NCBI GenBank assembly: GCA_016710075.1
Contig: JADJLO010000021.1
Span: 105,642-169,641, forward strand
From: Acidobacteriota bacterium
Lineage (GTDB): Bacteria; Acidobacteriota; Blastocatellia; RBC074
Reading direction: 5' to 3'
DNA: 64,000 bases
Shown here: positions 35,542-44,625 of the stretch, one piece after another
How the letters are laid out: every line of letters begins with the position of its first letter
Position numbering within the stretch: position 1 is the first letter of the stretch
The notes under the pieces: generated by a model
What the model was told of the DNA's origin: nothing
Database searches by the model: none
Seen by the model: the letters and a program-made list of their open reading frames with translations, nothing else
Made by a program: the position numbers and the translations under genes

Positions 35542-35811
35542 ATGATGATGAAAATATCGAGTGATACGCTCAAATTGATCAACAGTTTGTCCGAGAAAAA
35601 AAAGGGGAAGGTTGAAGCCATCGTCCGGAGGCACGTAGCAGCCTGTCTGAAGAATGGATTCGATCCTGAAAACATGGAGCGGGCTTATATCGAAGCCATG
35701 GAGATGGTCGAACTGGAGGAGAAGTTTCCGGAGCCCACCATCGAAGAAGATCTGCGCAACTGGGAACCCGCAAGGCGTTACGAGCAATACGTGAGCCCAA
35801 AGGCGGCTTGA
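35542..35811 (+). CDS. Small hypothetical protein
   Basis: An acidic, helical protein of about 90 residues: MMMKISSDTLKLINSLSEKK, then AIVRRHVAACLKNGFDPENM and a Glu-rich tail ending YEQYVSPKAA. A GAGG lies about nine bases before the ATG cluster at 35542-35550, which favours this start over one at 35467. No family is recognised. It stands alone between two divergent or unrelated units and is followed by an inverted repeat. The codon use and even helix composition suggest that it is a real gene. Confidence 0.55.
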   Translation: MMMKISSDTLKLINSLSEKKKGKVEAIVRRHVAACLKNGFDPENMERAYIEAMEMVELEEKFPEPTIEEDLRNWEPARRYEQYVSPKAA

Positions 35812-35818
35812 GGATGGT

Positions 35819-35935
35819 GGATTACGAAACAGGCGATAAAGAATTGAATTAAAGCCAGGGTTCCTGGGGCGTAACGTCTTTCAGGTAAATTTCGGTAGCT
35901 TAATGGCTCGGTAATTCTCGTCTGTTTCGTAATCC
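35819..35935. repeat. GGATTACGAAACAG inverted repeat
   Basis: GGATTACGAAACAG at 35819-35832 is exactly inverted at 35922-35935. It lies directly behind the small gene and shares its end motif with 10782 and the palindrome at 39031. It could be a fold-back element or a processing site. Confidence 0.5.
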
Positions 35936-36133
35936 TTCCGTCAGCTTCTTTTATCCCAGACCTCCCTGCATCATTCGACAACCTGAGAGCTTCCAGTTAT
36001 AATCCGCCACTTATATTTATTCATAAATCAATGATATAAATGATATATCGGCATACTCGGAGTAAGGCCGTTGATCCGGGCCTGCTGTCTGTTGCCTTCA
36101 TTTTGAAGTGATTTGTTTAAGGAGTCTCAGAGC

Positions 36134-39010
36134 GTGAAAAGAACTCTATTGTTCATATCGATCATTGCCCTTTTAGGTGTTGGGGTTTTTCAACTTGTGC
36201 TTGTGCCGACCCGGGCCCAGCAATCCGTAACTGACGAGGTGACGATCATTCCGCTGCCGGTTCCGACGAATTTTATCGGCACGGATGTGCGCGGCGTGAG
36301 CAGCGACGGTAAGCGGATCGTTTTCGATTCGATCAACAACTACAATGGGAATAACGTAGACAGCAACGTCGAGATCTATGTTTATGACGTGGACAGCCGA
36401 AGCGTGATCCAGATTACCGACACGAAGAATCTGACCGATCCGGCCGACTCTACGAAGATCACTCTCAACGTCAACAATTACTCGCCGGCGATCAGCGGAG
36501 ACGGCACCAAGATTGCGTTTGTCTCGAATGCAAGTCTGGGCGGGACGACAAATGACGACGGGAATTTTGAAATCTATCTGGCCGATCTGCCGAGGGGCAG
36601 CAGCAATTTTACGGTCAAACGGATCACCGACACCGACAAGAAAAACGATACCGAGGTCGTCAAGGAGATATTGAGCAACTACACGCCGACCCTGAACGAT
36701 GACGGCTCGATTATCTCATTTGTCTCGACGCGGACGGTCTTCAAGACGATACCGGGCGTATCGGCGCAGTTCACAGCGCTTAAAGAAGGGCCGAGCAATG
36801 CCGAGCCGGATGGGAACGGCGAAATATTCCTTTATCGGACTGCGACGCAACAGTATTCACAGGTGACGGTTTCGCGCGATGTCGATGCGACGTCCAATTT
36901 TGTCGTCAGGGGATTCAATTCCAACCCGGTTCTGAGCGGCAATGGCCAGTCGCTGGTCTTCTTCTCGGGTTTCAATTATCCGGGAGCGGCTGCAAACAAG
37001 AACGCGGATTTCAACGGCGAGCTTTTCCTTTATAAAGTAGGAGAAGCGACAAACAGTTTCACGCAGATCACCGAGACGGACGGCATAAACAACATTCCGG
37101 TTGTGCCCATTGGCGGCAGCGTCAATATCTTTCCATACGGCACCCGGCCGATTTCCTTTGACGGCACGAAACTGGTATTCGAATCGTCGGGAAACCTCGA
37201 GAACAAGAACTCCGACAAGACCCGCGAAGTCTATCTGGCCGATCTGAGCGGCGCCAAGCCTGTGATCAAGCAGATCACCGATCAACCGGGAACCGATTTG
37301 ACGAGGGTCGATCTGAACTTCCTCCCGAGCATCAATTCGACAGGGACTGTCATAACCATTGGTTCGACGCTCAATCTGACTCCTGCAAGCACCAGTTCAG
37401 TGACTGCCGACAATGCCGACGGGAGCCGCGAAGTTTTCAGGTACGATATTGCGACTGCGAAATTTCGCCAGTTGACGTTCACTCCGTTATCGGATCTGGT
37501 TCAGGATCAGCGCGAGGCCAACATCAATTCATTCCCCGATAATACGGGGCGTCTGATCACCTTCAGCACAGCGGGCTATCTGGTGGCTCCGAGCCTGCCG
37601 ACGACATTCGAACTTTTTCAGGCATACATTCGTCCGGTGACGGCGACCAACAGTCAGGAAGTGAAGCTTTCCAACGCGGCGAGCTTCGATATGACGCAGA
37701 TAGCACGCGGGTCACTGGTTGCGGCATTTGGAACTCAACTGGCGAATGCAACCGGAAGCGCCGCGAGCGCCAACATCCCATTCGAGCTTAATGGAGTATC
37801 GGTCAGTGTCGCGGGAATCGCCGCCAGGCTGATCTATGTTTCGCCGGGGCAGATCAACTTTGTCATGCCTCTGGGAGTGGCCAATGGCGACACGGTCAGC
37901 TTTACCGTCAACAATAACGGCATCCAGTCGGCGGGCAAGGTCAAGATAGTCAATGCCGCGCCCGGTGTTTTCACTGTCAGCAGCGACGGCAAAGGCCCTG
38001 CCGCTGCCCAGTGCGGCAGGATTTCACCCGACGGGCTGAGCTTCCTTCTGACCGCTCCGCCCTGCGCGGTCGGAAATGAATCGCAGGCCAACATCCTCGT
38101 AATATACGGAACCGGCTGGAGCAACTCTACCAGCATACAGGTCAAGATCGGCGATCAGACGCTGACACCGTCTTTTGCCGGGGCTCAGCCTGATTTCCCC
38201 GGACTCGATCAGATCAATGTCACGCTGGTCAAGGATCTCGCAGCCAAGACCGCTCAGGATATTGTGGTTTCCATCGTCTCGACGACCAATATCGACAGCA
38301 ATAAATCCCAGGCATCCTTCACGGCATTCGAGAATGCGCTGACTTTCATCAATGCGGCCGGCTTTGATGTCGGGACAGTTGCTCGCGGGTCGCTTGTCGG
38401 CGCCCAGGGGACTGATCTTGCCGCCGCCGCCGTAACGGCTGCCACAACGGATCTGCCGTTCCAGCTTGGCGGAGTCACAGTGACCGCGGCCGGCGTTGCC
38501 GCTCGCATCAGTTCAGTCTCGCCAACTAAAGTCGATTTCGTCATGCCGAACGAGACTAAAGTCGCAGATTTTGTCGAGGTCGTTGTCAACAATGGAGGCA
38601 AGATTTCGCGCGGTCGAGTCAAGGTTCTCGATGCTTCACCCGCGTTGTTCACCACGACCAATGACGGCGCCGGTCGTGCGCAGGCTTCCTGCGTTATCAA
38701 GAATTCGGACGGCACGGTTCAGTTGTCAAGTCCTCCGTGCAGTGCCGGCACCGACGCCAGTCCCAGATACATCAGACTCACCGGTACCGGCTGGCGTAAT
38801 GCCACCAAGATTTCGGTCAAGATTGGCGATGTCGATCTGACTGATGTTACGTTCTCTCAACAGGCGCCAAACAACGGCATCGACCAGATCGAGGCGAAAC
38901 TCGCACCAGCCCTGGCCGGAAAGACCGATGTCGATATAGTCGTTACCGTTACGGTCGGAACCGTTGCCTACGTCAGTAAGACGGGTATCAAGGTCTCCTT
39001 CTCGCAATAA
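36134..39010 (+). CDS. Beta-propeller protein with two TIGR03437 domains
   Basis: The GTG at 36134 follows AAGGAG by nine bases, a better start than the TTG at 36113. A signal peptide (RTLLFISIIALLGVGVFQL) ends at about residue 30. Residues 40-490 hold WD40/PD40-like TolB-type blades (VSSDGKRIVFDS, ISGDGTKIAFVSN, LNDDGSIISFVS, LSGNGQSLVFFSG, SFDGTKLVFESSG). Two TIGR03437 domains follow (from LSNAASFDMTQIARGSLVAA and FINAAGFDVGTVARGSLVGA), each with a Cys pair. TIGR03437 is the C-terminal domain expanded in Solibacter and other Acidobacteriota and is the best taxonomic marker here. The protein is secreted or surface-bound; its job is unknown. Confidence 0.85.
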   Translation: MKRTLLFISIIALLGVGVFQLVLVPTRAQQSVTDEVTIIPLPVPTNFIGTDVRGVSSDGKRIVFDSINNYNGNNVDSNVEIYVYDVDSRSVIQITDTKNLTDPADSTKITLNVNNYSPAISGDGTKIAFVSNASLGGTTNDDGNFEIYLADLPRGSSNFTVKRITDTDKKNDTEVVKEILSNYTPTLNDDGSIISFVSTRTVFKTIPGVSAQFTALKEGPSNAEPDGNGEIFLYRTATQQYSQVTVSRDVDATSNFVVRGFNSNPVLSGNGQSLVFFSGFNYPGAAANKNADFNGELFLYKVGEATNSFTQITETDGINNIPVVPIGGSVNIFPYGTRPISFDGTKLVFESSGNLENKNSDKTREVYLADLSGAKPVIKQITDQPGTDLTRVDLNFLPSINSTGTVITIGSTLNLTPASTSSVTADNADGSREVFRYDIATAKFRQLTFTPLSDLVQDQREANINSFPDNTGRLITFSTAGYLVAPSLPTTFELFQAYIRPVTATNSQEVKLSNAASFDMTQIARGSLVAAFGTQLANATGSAASANIPFELNGVSVSVAGIAARLIYVSPGQINFVMPLGVANGDTVSFTVNNNGIQSAGKVKIVNAAPGVFTVSSDGKGPAAAQCGRISPDGLSFLLTAPPCAVGNESQANILVIYGTGWSNSTSIQVKIGDQTLTPSFAGAQPDFPGLDQINVTLVKDLAAKTAQDIVVSIVSTTNIDSNKSQASFTAFENALTFINAAGFDVGTVARGSLVGAQGTDLAAAAVTAATTDLPFQLGGVTVTAAGVAARISSVSPTKVDFVMPNETKVADFVEVVVNNGGKISRGRVKVLDASPALFTTTNDGAGRAQASCVIKNSDGTVQLSSPPCSAGTDASPRYIRLTGTGWRNATKISVKIGDVDLTDVTFSQQAPNNGIDQIEAKLAPALAGKTDVDIVVTVTVGTVAYVSKTGIKVSFSQ

Positions 39011-39030
39011 GAAGAAGATAAAAGAAAGAT

Positions 39031-39132
39031 TACGAAAAAGACGAGATAAGCATGGAGTTCCGCCTTCAGGCGGAACGGCTCGAAGTATTCCGCCTGAAGG
39101 CGGAACTCCATGCTTATCTCGTCTTTTTCGTA
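39031..39132. repeat. Perfect 45-bp inverted repeat between convergent genes
   Basis: Positions 39031-39075 and 39088-39132 are exact reverse complements, with a 12-bp loop. Each arm joins a TACGAAAAAGACGAGATAAG segment to the GTTCCGCC...GGCGGAAC core. The right arm also encodes the last codons and the stop of the GT9-like gene. It could act as a terminator for both genes. Confidence 0.85.
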
Positions 39133-40589
39133 TTCTTGTCTTCATGTATTTTCAGGACGTGTGAAAGTATCTCGTCCGATTTTTGATCTGCCACGGATGC
39201 ATCGACATGGACGACGTCAATGAGACCTCTTCCGTAAGGACTCCAGCGCTCGGCGAATACGGGTGAGTTCGAGTTGACGAAGACGGTGATTGAAGGGGTT
39301 CCAAGGGCCGCGGCGAGGTGCTGCCCGGCCGAGTCGTATCCGATATATTCGTCGCTTGCTGCGATCAGTGCGGCGAACCTGCCTACGCCGCCGTCCCAGG
39401 TGAGGACATCGGCTGAGAGGTTTTCATCTGCAAGAATCTGACCTGCATTATTTTCGTCGACTTCCACGACTTTTCCAGCGGAAGCCCGCAGCGACCGGCA
39501 AATGCGGTCGATCTGCTCGCGCTCATCGACGGTTGCGCCTTTATCGAGGATAACCGTGGAGTCTTTCAGCAGTTCGTTGACCAGCGACTCCTCGAATCCG
39601 TCTGAAACTCTTTTTCGATGATTGCCGCCGGCTCCGAAACTGATCATGACCAGCCGCTTCGCACCTGATTGCCTTAGTTTACCCGCGATCTCCAGACCAA
39701 ATGAACGATGCTCATCGGGGAGCGCGAGAAAAGGAAAGGCGGGCTCATCCCTGCTTGTCAGCTCGCCTGTCCACCTCGAAGCCAGCTCGCCGATCCTCTT
39801 AATTCCAGGTCGTGAAAATGATCGGCTCTCGAAAAAAAAATAATTCCGCTCGTCAATAATCATTGGGAGCAGTCCGAGCTGTGAAAGTCGCGAATCCGGG
39901 TCGATCAGAAAAAACTGATCCGGCAATAAGCCGGCACTCTCCTCATCCACGGCACGGCAGACTTCGAGCCAGCTCTGAAGTCTTGCAAGCACTGTCCCTC
40001 CGCGGTCGTAGGCGATCTCTCGGATCCTCAGTTGCGGATCTCCGCCGTAAAGCTCGCGTAATTTACTCGATCCGAGTATGACGAAATCGACATCGGGAAG
40101 GATTGTTCTCAACTTGTTGAGGATGACGCTGGTTACGGCGACATCGGCTCCAATGGTTACCCGTGATAAAAGCATCACTTTTCCGACCTTCCTCCTCGCG
40201 TCGGATGGAATTGTCAAATGCTTAAAAAGCCCGTTTTTACGCCGCAGCAGGTCGTTTTCATCAAAGAGCCCGAACCTGTTGAGCGCCTCGTCGAGACTGC
40301 TGCCGCCGGGCAGATTTCGATAAAAGTCTATGATCCGGGCAAAGATCCGATCATAGAGGCTGCAACTGCCCGGATCGAATGAATCGTTCAAGCGTTCGAT
40401 CAACCCCGGAAATATCGCCTTCACCGCCTCTCGCGCCGGCCCTGCATCAGAATCCGCTGCCATCCTGCAAAGGCGCTCTACAAGGTCACTTCTGAAGACA
40501 GAATGTCGCATGAAATCATCGATGATCCGATCCGACATCTCAACAAAAGGGCCAAAAGGACTTGACGGTTTTTCAGGCGAATTGTTCAT
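39114..40589 (-). CDS. GT9-like glycosyltransferase (heptosyltransferase family)
   Basis: About 490 residues. The N-terminal 140 residues are helical and unrecognised. From KVMLLSRVTIGADVAVTSVI the pattern follows GT9 enzymes: a nucleotide-fold with ILPDVDFVILGSSKLREL, then RLVMISFGAGGNHRKRV (acceptor-to-donor link), and a donor site region with SDEYIGYDSAGQHLAAALGTPSI, matching the GT9 D-S-G-x-x-H-x-A motif. A sugar transferase acting on an envelope glycan is likely. The ATG at 40589 has poor ribosome binding; a TTG 12 bases upstream with AGGTG is an alternative. The C-terminal residues KKTR and the stop lie in a palindrome arm. Confidence 0.6.
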   Translation of the reverse strand: MNNSPEKPSSPFGPFVEMSDRIIDDFMRHSVFRSDLVERLCRMAADSDAGPAREAVKAIFPGLIERLNDSFDPGSCSLYDRIFARIIDFYRNLPGGSSLDEALNRFGLFDENDLLRRKNGLFKHLTIPSDARRKVGKVMLLSRVTIGADVAVTSVILNKLRTILPDVDFVILGSSKLRELYGGDPQLRIREIAYDRGGTVLARLQSWLEVCRAVDEESAGLLPDQFFLIDPDSRLSQLGLLPMIIDERNYFFFESRSFSRPGIKRIGELASRWTGELTSRDEPAFPFLALPDEHRSFGLEIAGKLRQSGAKRLVMISFGAGGNHRKRVSDGFEESLVNELLKDSTVILDKGATVDEREQIDRICRSLRASAGKVVEVDENNAGQILADENLSADVLTWDGGVGRFAALIAASDEYIGYDSAGQHLAAALGTPSITVFVNSNSPVFAERWSPYGRGLIDVVHVDASVADQKSDEILSHVLKIHEDKNTKKTR

Positions 40590-40618
40590 ACCCGGCAATA
40601 TATCACCTGCCAAATCCT

Positions 40619-40650
40619 CTTTAAACTTTGAACCATACACTTTAAACTGG
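40619..40650. repeat. Short heptad CTTTAAA block
   Basis: CTTTAAACTTTGAACC and CACTTTAAACTGG follow each other here, the same unit as the larger heptad elements. No inverted partner is seen. The adjacent 230 bp contain the icd upstream region with no other supported feature. Confidence 0.5.
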
Positions 40651-40882
40651 TTGCGGCGCCGGAGCCCTTTCTAACCCAAGCTTGACACCATATTTACGGG
40701 TTGTTAGACTGCCGAACCCTTCTGGTGATTTTATACTGCTGGCATTGTTTGATTATTTCTTTCTCAAAATAAAGCATGACCACGAAGCGGAGACCAGGAG
40801 CCAGTTATACCGAATTTTGCCTTAAGGGTTTTAATGCGGGTAAATTTGTGGTTATGCAAATTCAACTCAGGAGATTGCCTTT

Positions 40883-42124
40883 ATGCCTGTTTTCAATGGA
40901 GTTCCAACCCCCGAGGATGGCAAGAAAATTACAGTTGATGGCGGCAAGCTGAATGTCCCGGACAATCCGATTATCCCCTTCATTGAAGGTGACGGGATCG
41001 GACGAGACATCTGGCGCGCATCGCAAAGAGTTTTCGACGCGGCAGTGGCCAAGGCTTACGGCGGAAAGCGCCGCATAGTCTGGTATGAGATTTTTGCCGG
41101 CGAGAAGGCTTTCGAGAAGTTCAGCGAATGGTTGCCCAAAGGAACGCTCGATGCCATACAGTATTGTGTGGTTGCGATCAAAGGGCCGTTGACGACGCCT
41201 GTCGGCGGCGGCATCCGTTCACTCAACGTCAGCCTGCGACAGGCTCTCGATCTTTACGCCTGTGTTCGCCCGGTTCGCTATTTCAGTGGAGTGCCCACTC
41301 CGGTCAAGCATCCCGAAAAACTGGATGTCGTCATCTTCCGTGAAAACACAGAGGATGTTTATGCCGGCATCGAGTTCCAGGAAGGATCCGACCGTGCACT
41401 CAAGCTGATCGACTACCTGAGCGATCTCGGATACGAGATCAACAAGGATTCCGGAATCGGCATCAAGCCGATCTCGATCACGGCGACAAAGAATCTGGTC
41501 CGTCGCGCCATCCGCTACGCCATCGAACATAACCGCAAGATGGTTACTCTGGTCCACAAGGGCAACATTATGAAGTACACTGAAGGTGCCTTCCGTGACT
41601 GGGGTTATCAACTGGCAAAAGAGGAGTTCAGGAATCAGATCGTGACCGAGGATGAACTCTGGAAGGATCACAACGGCAAGCTGCCTGAAGGCAAGGTGCT
41701 GATCAATGACCGCATCGCCGACGCAATGTTTCAGCAGATTCTGCTGCGCCCGGACGAATATTCGGTCATCGCGACTCCCAATCTCAACGGCGATTATCTC
41801 TCGGATGCCTGCGCCGCTCAGGTCGGAGGCCTTGGCATGGCCCCGGGAGCTAACATCGGCGACAACGCCGCGGTCTTTGAGGCAACTCACGGCACCGCTC
41901 CCAAATACGCCGATCTGGACGTGATCAACCCGTCTTCTGTGATACTCTCAGGCATCATGATGCTTGAACATATGGGTTGGGGCGAGGCCGGAGACCTGAT
42001 CGTCAACGGTATCGTCAAAACCATAGATCAGAAACGCGTCACTTATGACCTCGAACGCCAGATGGAAGGCGCCACCAAGGTCAAAACAAGTGAATACGCC
42101 GATGCAATTATTGAAAATATGTAG
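40883..42124 (+). CDS. icd: NADP-dependent isocitrate dehydrogenase
   Basis: Icd oxidises isocitrate to 2-oxoglutarate in the TCA cycle. The 413-residue protein matches the bacterial NADP enzyme along its length: PIIPFIEGDGIGRDIW, the substrate-site serine in GGGIRSLNVSLRQ, FRENTEDVYAGIE, VTLVHKGNIMKYTEGAFRDW and DCAAQVGGLGMAPGANIG-type cofactor region. HGTAPKYADLDVINPSS keeps the Lys-Tyr pair that gives NADP preference. An AGGAGA ribosome site precedes ATG 40883. The next gene, mdh, is also in the TCA cycle, 176 bases on. Confidence 0.96.
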   Translation: MPVFNGVPTPEDGKKITVDGGKLNVPDNPIIPFIEGDGIGRDIWRASQRVFDAAVAKAYGGKRRIVWYEIFAGEKAFEKFSEWLPKGTLDAIQYCVVAIKGPLTTPVGGGIRSLNVSLRQALDLYACVRPVRYFSGVPTPVKHPEKLDVVIFRENTEDVYAGIEFQEGSDRALKLIDYLSDLGYEINKDSGIGIKPISITATKNLVRRAIRYAIEHNRKMVTLVHKGNIMKYTEGAFRDWGYQLAKEEFRNQIVTEDELWKDHNGKLPEGKVLINDRIADAMFQQILLRPDEYSVIATPNLNGDYLSDACAAQVGGLGMAPGANIGDNAAVFEATHGTAPKYADLDVINPSSVILSGIMMLEHMGWGEAGDLIVNGIVKTIDQKRVTYDLERQMEGATKVKTSEYADAIIENM

Positions 42125-42125
42125 G

Positions 42126-42290
42126 AATTAGTTACTGGTTGCCGGTTATCAGTTGTCAGTTTTGGGCAGAAGGGTAGTTGGAGATTTATTTTTTCAGATT
42201 AGATCTGCATTCTTTAATTTCAAACCAAACTAAGAGAAGCGAGCTGCTGCCAACTGATAACTGATAACTGCCAATTGACAGCTATTTCCA
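42126..42290. repeat. Heptad AACTGAT fold-back element
   Basis: A left block with GGTTGCC-GGTTATC-AGTTGTC heptads (42131-42160) and a right block with CAACTGATAACTGATAACTG (42250-42275) are inverted with respect to each other. The period is exactly 7 bp, as in the STRR repeats of some cyanobacteria. It fills the icd-mdh gap. Confidence 0.65.
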
Positions 42291-42300
42291 TGGAGGCACT

Positions 42301-43230
42301 ATGGCAAGAAAAAAGATAACAGTAGTAGGTGCTGGAAACGTCGGAGCCACGACTGCACACTGGCTGGTTTCGAAAGAGTTGGGCGATGTCGTGCTTGTGG
42401 ACATTGTCGAAGGGATGCCCCAGGGCAAGGCCCTGGATCTGGCTCAGTCCGGGCCGATTGAAGGTTATGACTGCCGCCTGATCGGCACCAACGGATACAA
42501 GGAGACAGAGAACTCCGACATCGTAGTCATCACCTCCGGAATCGCCCGCAAGCCGGGAATGAGTCGCGACGACCTGTTAAATACCAATGCCGGCATCGTC
42601 GGCAGCGTGACGGATGAGATCGCGCGGACATCCCCGAATGCGATTATCATCGTGGTTTCGAATCCCCTCGATGCCATGGCTCAGGTAGCCTTCAAGCGGT
42701 CGGGATTCCCAAGGAATCGCGTCATCGGCATGGCCGGTATCCTCGATTCCGCCCGCATGCGGACATTCCTTGCCGAGGCTCTCAATGTCTCGGTCGAAAA
42801 CGTCACCGCATTCGTTCTTGGAGGCCACGGCGATACCATGGTTCCGCTGCCGCGCTATTCCACCTGCGCCGGAATCCCCGTCACCGAACTGCTTGCCAAA
42901 GATGTGCTCGACAAGATAGTCGCTCGCACCGCCGGCGGCGGCGCCGAAATCGTCAGCCTTCTCAAGACCGGTTCGGCCTACTACGCCCCGTCATCTGCGG
43001 CTGTCGAAATGGTCGAGGCCATCATCAAGGACAAGAAGAAAATTCTCCCCTGCGCCGTTCACCTCGAAGGTGAATACGGCATCAACGGCCTGTTTGTCGG
43101 AGTCCCCGTCAAACTTGGCTCGAATGGCGTCGAGGAGATCATTCAGATCAACCTGACTACCGAAGAACGCGCCGCCTTGCAGAAATCCGCCGCGGCGGTT
43201 CAGGAACTCGTAAATATTCTGAAGATCTGA
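42301..43230 (+). CDS. mdh: Malate dehydrogenase (LDH-like type)
   Basis: Mdh converts malate and oxaloacetate with NAD. The 309-residue protein is of the LDH-like MDH group: Rossmann start ITVVGAGNVGATTAHWL, Asp of VVLVDIVEG for NAD, substrate arginines in ARKPGMSRDDLL and GILDSARMRTFL, and the catalytic His in VLGGHGDTMVPLPRY. GGAGG lies at 42291-42295, four bases before ATG. A hairpin (CTGCCGCATTC inverted, 43269-43279 and 43309-43319) follows the gene and may be a terminator, though it has a long loop and no U-tract. Confidence 0.96.
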   Translation: MARKKITVVGAGNVGATTAHWLVSKELGDVVLVDIVEGMPQGKALDLAQSGPIEGYDCRLIGTNGYKETENSDIVVITSGIARKPGMSRDDLLNTNAGIVGSVTDEIARTSPNAIIIVVSNPLDAMAQVAFKRSGFPRNRVIGMAGILDSARMRTFLAEALNVSVENVTAFVLGGHGDTMVPLPRYSTCAGIPVTELLAKDVLDKIVARTAGGGAEIVSLLKTGSAYYAPSSAAVEMVEAIIKDKKKILPCAVHLEGEYGINGLFVGVPVKLGSNGVEEIIQINLTTEERAALQKSAAAVQELVNILKI

Positions 43231-43331
43231 TCTTCAATTCGATTTCCCGGCAGTTTGAAATAATTCACCTGCCGCATTCTCGATTCTCCTCAGAAGAAGA
43301 GATGAAGGGAATGCGGCAGTAGTTCTTTGAA

Positions 43332-43455
43332 GAAGTTTAAAGTCTAAAATTTAAAGTCTGAAGTTTAAAAGATCGTGTTTCAAAATCAGTTCATTGTGCC
43401 GGCAGTCATTGAAATGCAATCATTAAACTTTGAACCTTAAACTTTAAACTTCTTC
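43332..43455. repeat. Heptad TTTAAAG fold-back element
   Basis: GAAGTTTAAAGTCTAAAATT-type heptads at 43332-43370 and inverted AAACTTTGAACCTTAAACTT-type heptads at 43423-43455 flank about 50 bp between mdh and greA. Confidence 0.65.
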
Positions 43456-43491
43456 TAAATGCTTTAAATAGTAAAAAGAGGTTATCGAGCA

Positions 43492-43983
43492 GTGAGCGAT
43501 CAGAAGGACCCTAAAGATTTGACGGGAAAAGAAAAGATTCTTGCAGAGTTGAAAGCTCTGGAATATGAGATGACTATCGAATTGCCGCGAGCATTGAGAA
43601 TCGCTGCAGCTCTCGGCGATCTATCCGAGAATGCGGAGTACAAATCAGCACGCGAGCGCCAGGATTATGTCCGCGCCCGCATCCGCCAGCTTCAGCAGCA
43701 AATGGCCAATCTCTCAAGCATCGACGTCACCAAATTGCCGCATGACCGCGCATCCTATGGTTCGACTCTGCAGCTCCGGGACATCGATCGCGGAAGTGAA
43801 ATAACCTACAGGCTGGTCAGCCCCGAAGAGGCTGATTATGAACAGGGCCTTATTTCAACCGCGTCCCCGATCGGCAAAAGCCTGCTCAACAAAGAAGAAG
43901 GCGATGAGGTCAAGGTCCAGACACCTAACGGCTCTCGCTCGTTCGAAATCATCAAATTGTCTACCATTCATGATGAAGACTAG
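43492..43983 (+). CDS. greA: Transcription elongation factor GreA
   Basis: GreA enters the secondary channel of backtracked RNA polymerase and stimulates transcript cleavage. The 163-residue protein has the N-terminal coiled coil with the acidic tip (LGDLSENAEYKSARERQ), which positions Mg2+, and the C-terminal FKBP-like domain (SPIGKSLLNKEEGDEVKVQ, then TPNGSRSFEIIKL). The GTG at 43492 follows AGAGG. It is slightly longer than typical GreA at the N-terminus (DQKDPKDLTGKE). GreA and GreB are hard to separate by eye; the SENAEY tip favours GreA. Confidence 0.92.
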   Translation: MSDQKDPKDLTGKEKILAELKALEYEMTIELPRALRIAAALGDLSENAEYKSARERQDYVRARIRQLQQQMANLSSIDVTKLPHDRASYGSTLQLRDIDRGSEITYRLVSPEEADYEQGLISTASPIGKSLLNKEEGDEVKVQTPNGSRSFEIIKLSTIHDED

Positions 43984-43994
43984 AGAAGACCGAA

Positions 43995-44179
43995 AAAAGT
44001 TCAAAGTTCAAAGTTCAAAGTTTAAAGTTTAAAGTCCGTGTTTATGAGGTTCCAGTAGTTATGGAGACTGTATCAGCAGGACCGATAACTCAACTTTGGA
44101 CTTGACTTTGGACTTGACTTTAGACTTTGACTTTAGGCTGCTTTGGACTTTAGACTTTGGACTTTAGACTTTGGACTTC
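43995..44179. repeat. Heptad TTCAAAG / GGACTTT fold-back element
   Basis: Left array AAGTTCAAAGTTCAAAGTT (43995-44036) and a longer right array of ACTTTGG/ACTTTAG heptads (44092-44179) in opposite sense flank about 55 bp. It is the longest array in the window. Confidence 0.7.
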
Positions 44180-44212
44180 AGGCATACGACGTGAAAATGG
44201 AGGATAGGGCAT

Positions 44213-44548
44213 TTGTTGTCGCGACTCGGTTCAAGCATTGTTGTAAAGCGATTGCTGATCGTTGCGCTGCTTGGTAGCGTATTCAGTGTCAGTGCGTTTG
44301 TCGTGATGTATTTTTCGTTGCGGGGACGGACGGTTGATGTGCCAAGCGTGGTGGGAAAGACAGAAGGCGATGCGCGAGATTCGCTCGATGATTACGGGCT
44401 CAAAATGGTGATCAAGAGCCGGATATACAGCGAAAGCATGGCCCCGAATCTGGTGACCGATCAGTATCCGCCTCCCGGGACTACGGTGAAGACCGGCCAA
44501 ATGGTGAGAGTCAGCCTGAGTCTCGGACCGACTCAGGCCCCGAAATAA
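44213..44548 (+). CDS. Membrane protein with a single PASTA domain
   Basis: A 111-residue protein with one membrane helix (LLIVALLGSVFSVSAFVVMY) and one extracytoplasmic PASTA domain (VDVPSVVGKTEGDARDSL ... DQYPPPGTTVKTGQMV). PASTA domains bind peptidoglycan fragments or beta-lactams in PknB-type kinases and PBPs. Here no kinase or penicillin-binding domain is attached, so it may be a sensor or adaptor, as seen in other Acidobacteriota where such short PASTA proteins precede rpe; the latter is general memory, not proven here. The TTG at 44213 follows GGAGG (44199-44203) by nine bases. Confidence 0.85.
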   Translation: MLSRLGSSIVVKRLLIVALLGSVFSVSAFVVMYFSLRGRTVDVPSVVGKTEGDARDSLDDYGLKMVIKSRIYSESMAPNLVTDQYPPPGTTVKTGQMVRVSLSLGPTQAPK

Positions 44549-44625
44549 TTGATAATTCAGGCAAGCATTCCCGGAATTTTTCGTTCATTCAAGGTAATTG
44601 TTCAGATCAGGAATTACACGAATCA

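Noticed and set aside
43269..43319. Rho-independent terminator after mdh
   Set aside because: An 11-bp inverted repeat is present, but the loop is 29 bases and no T-tract follows, so it is mentioned only with mdh.
43332..44179. CRISPR array
   Set aside because: Repeat units are only 7 bp, directly tandem and lack unique spacers of constant length.
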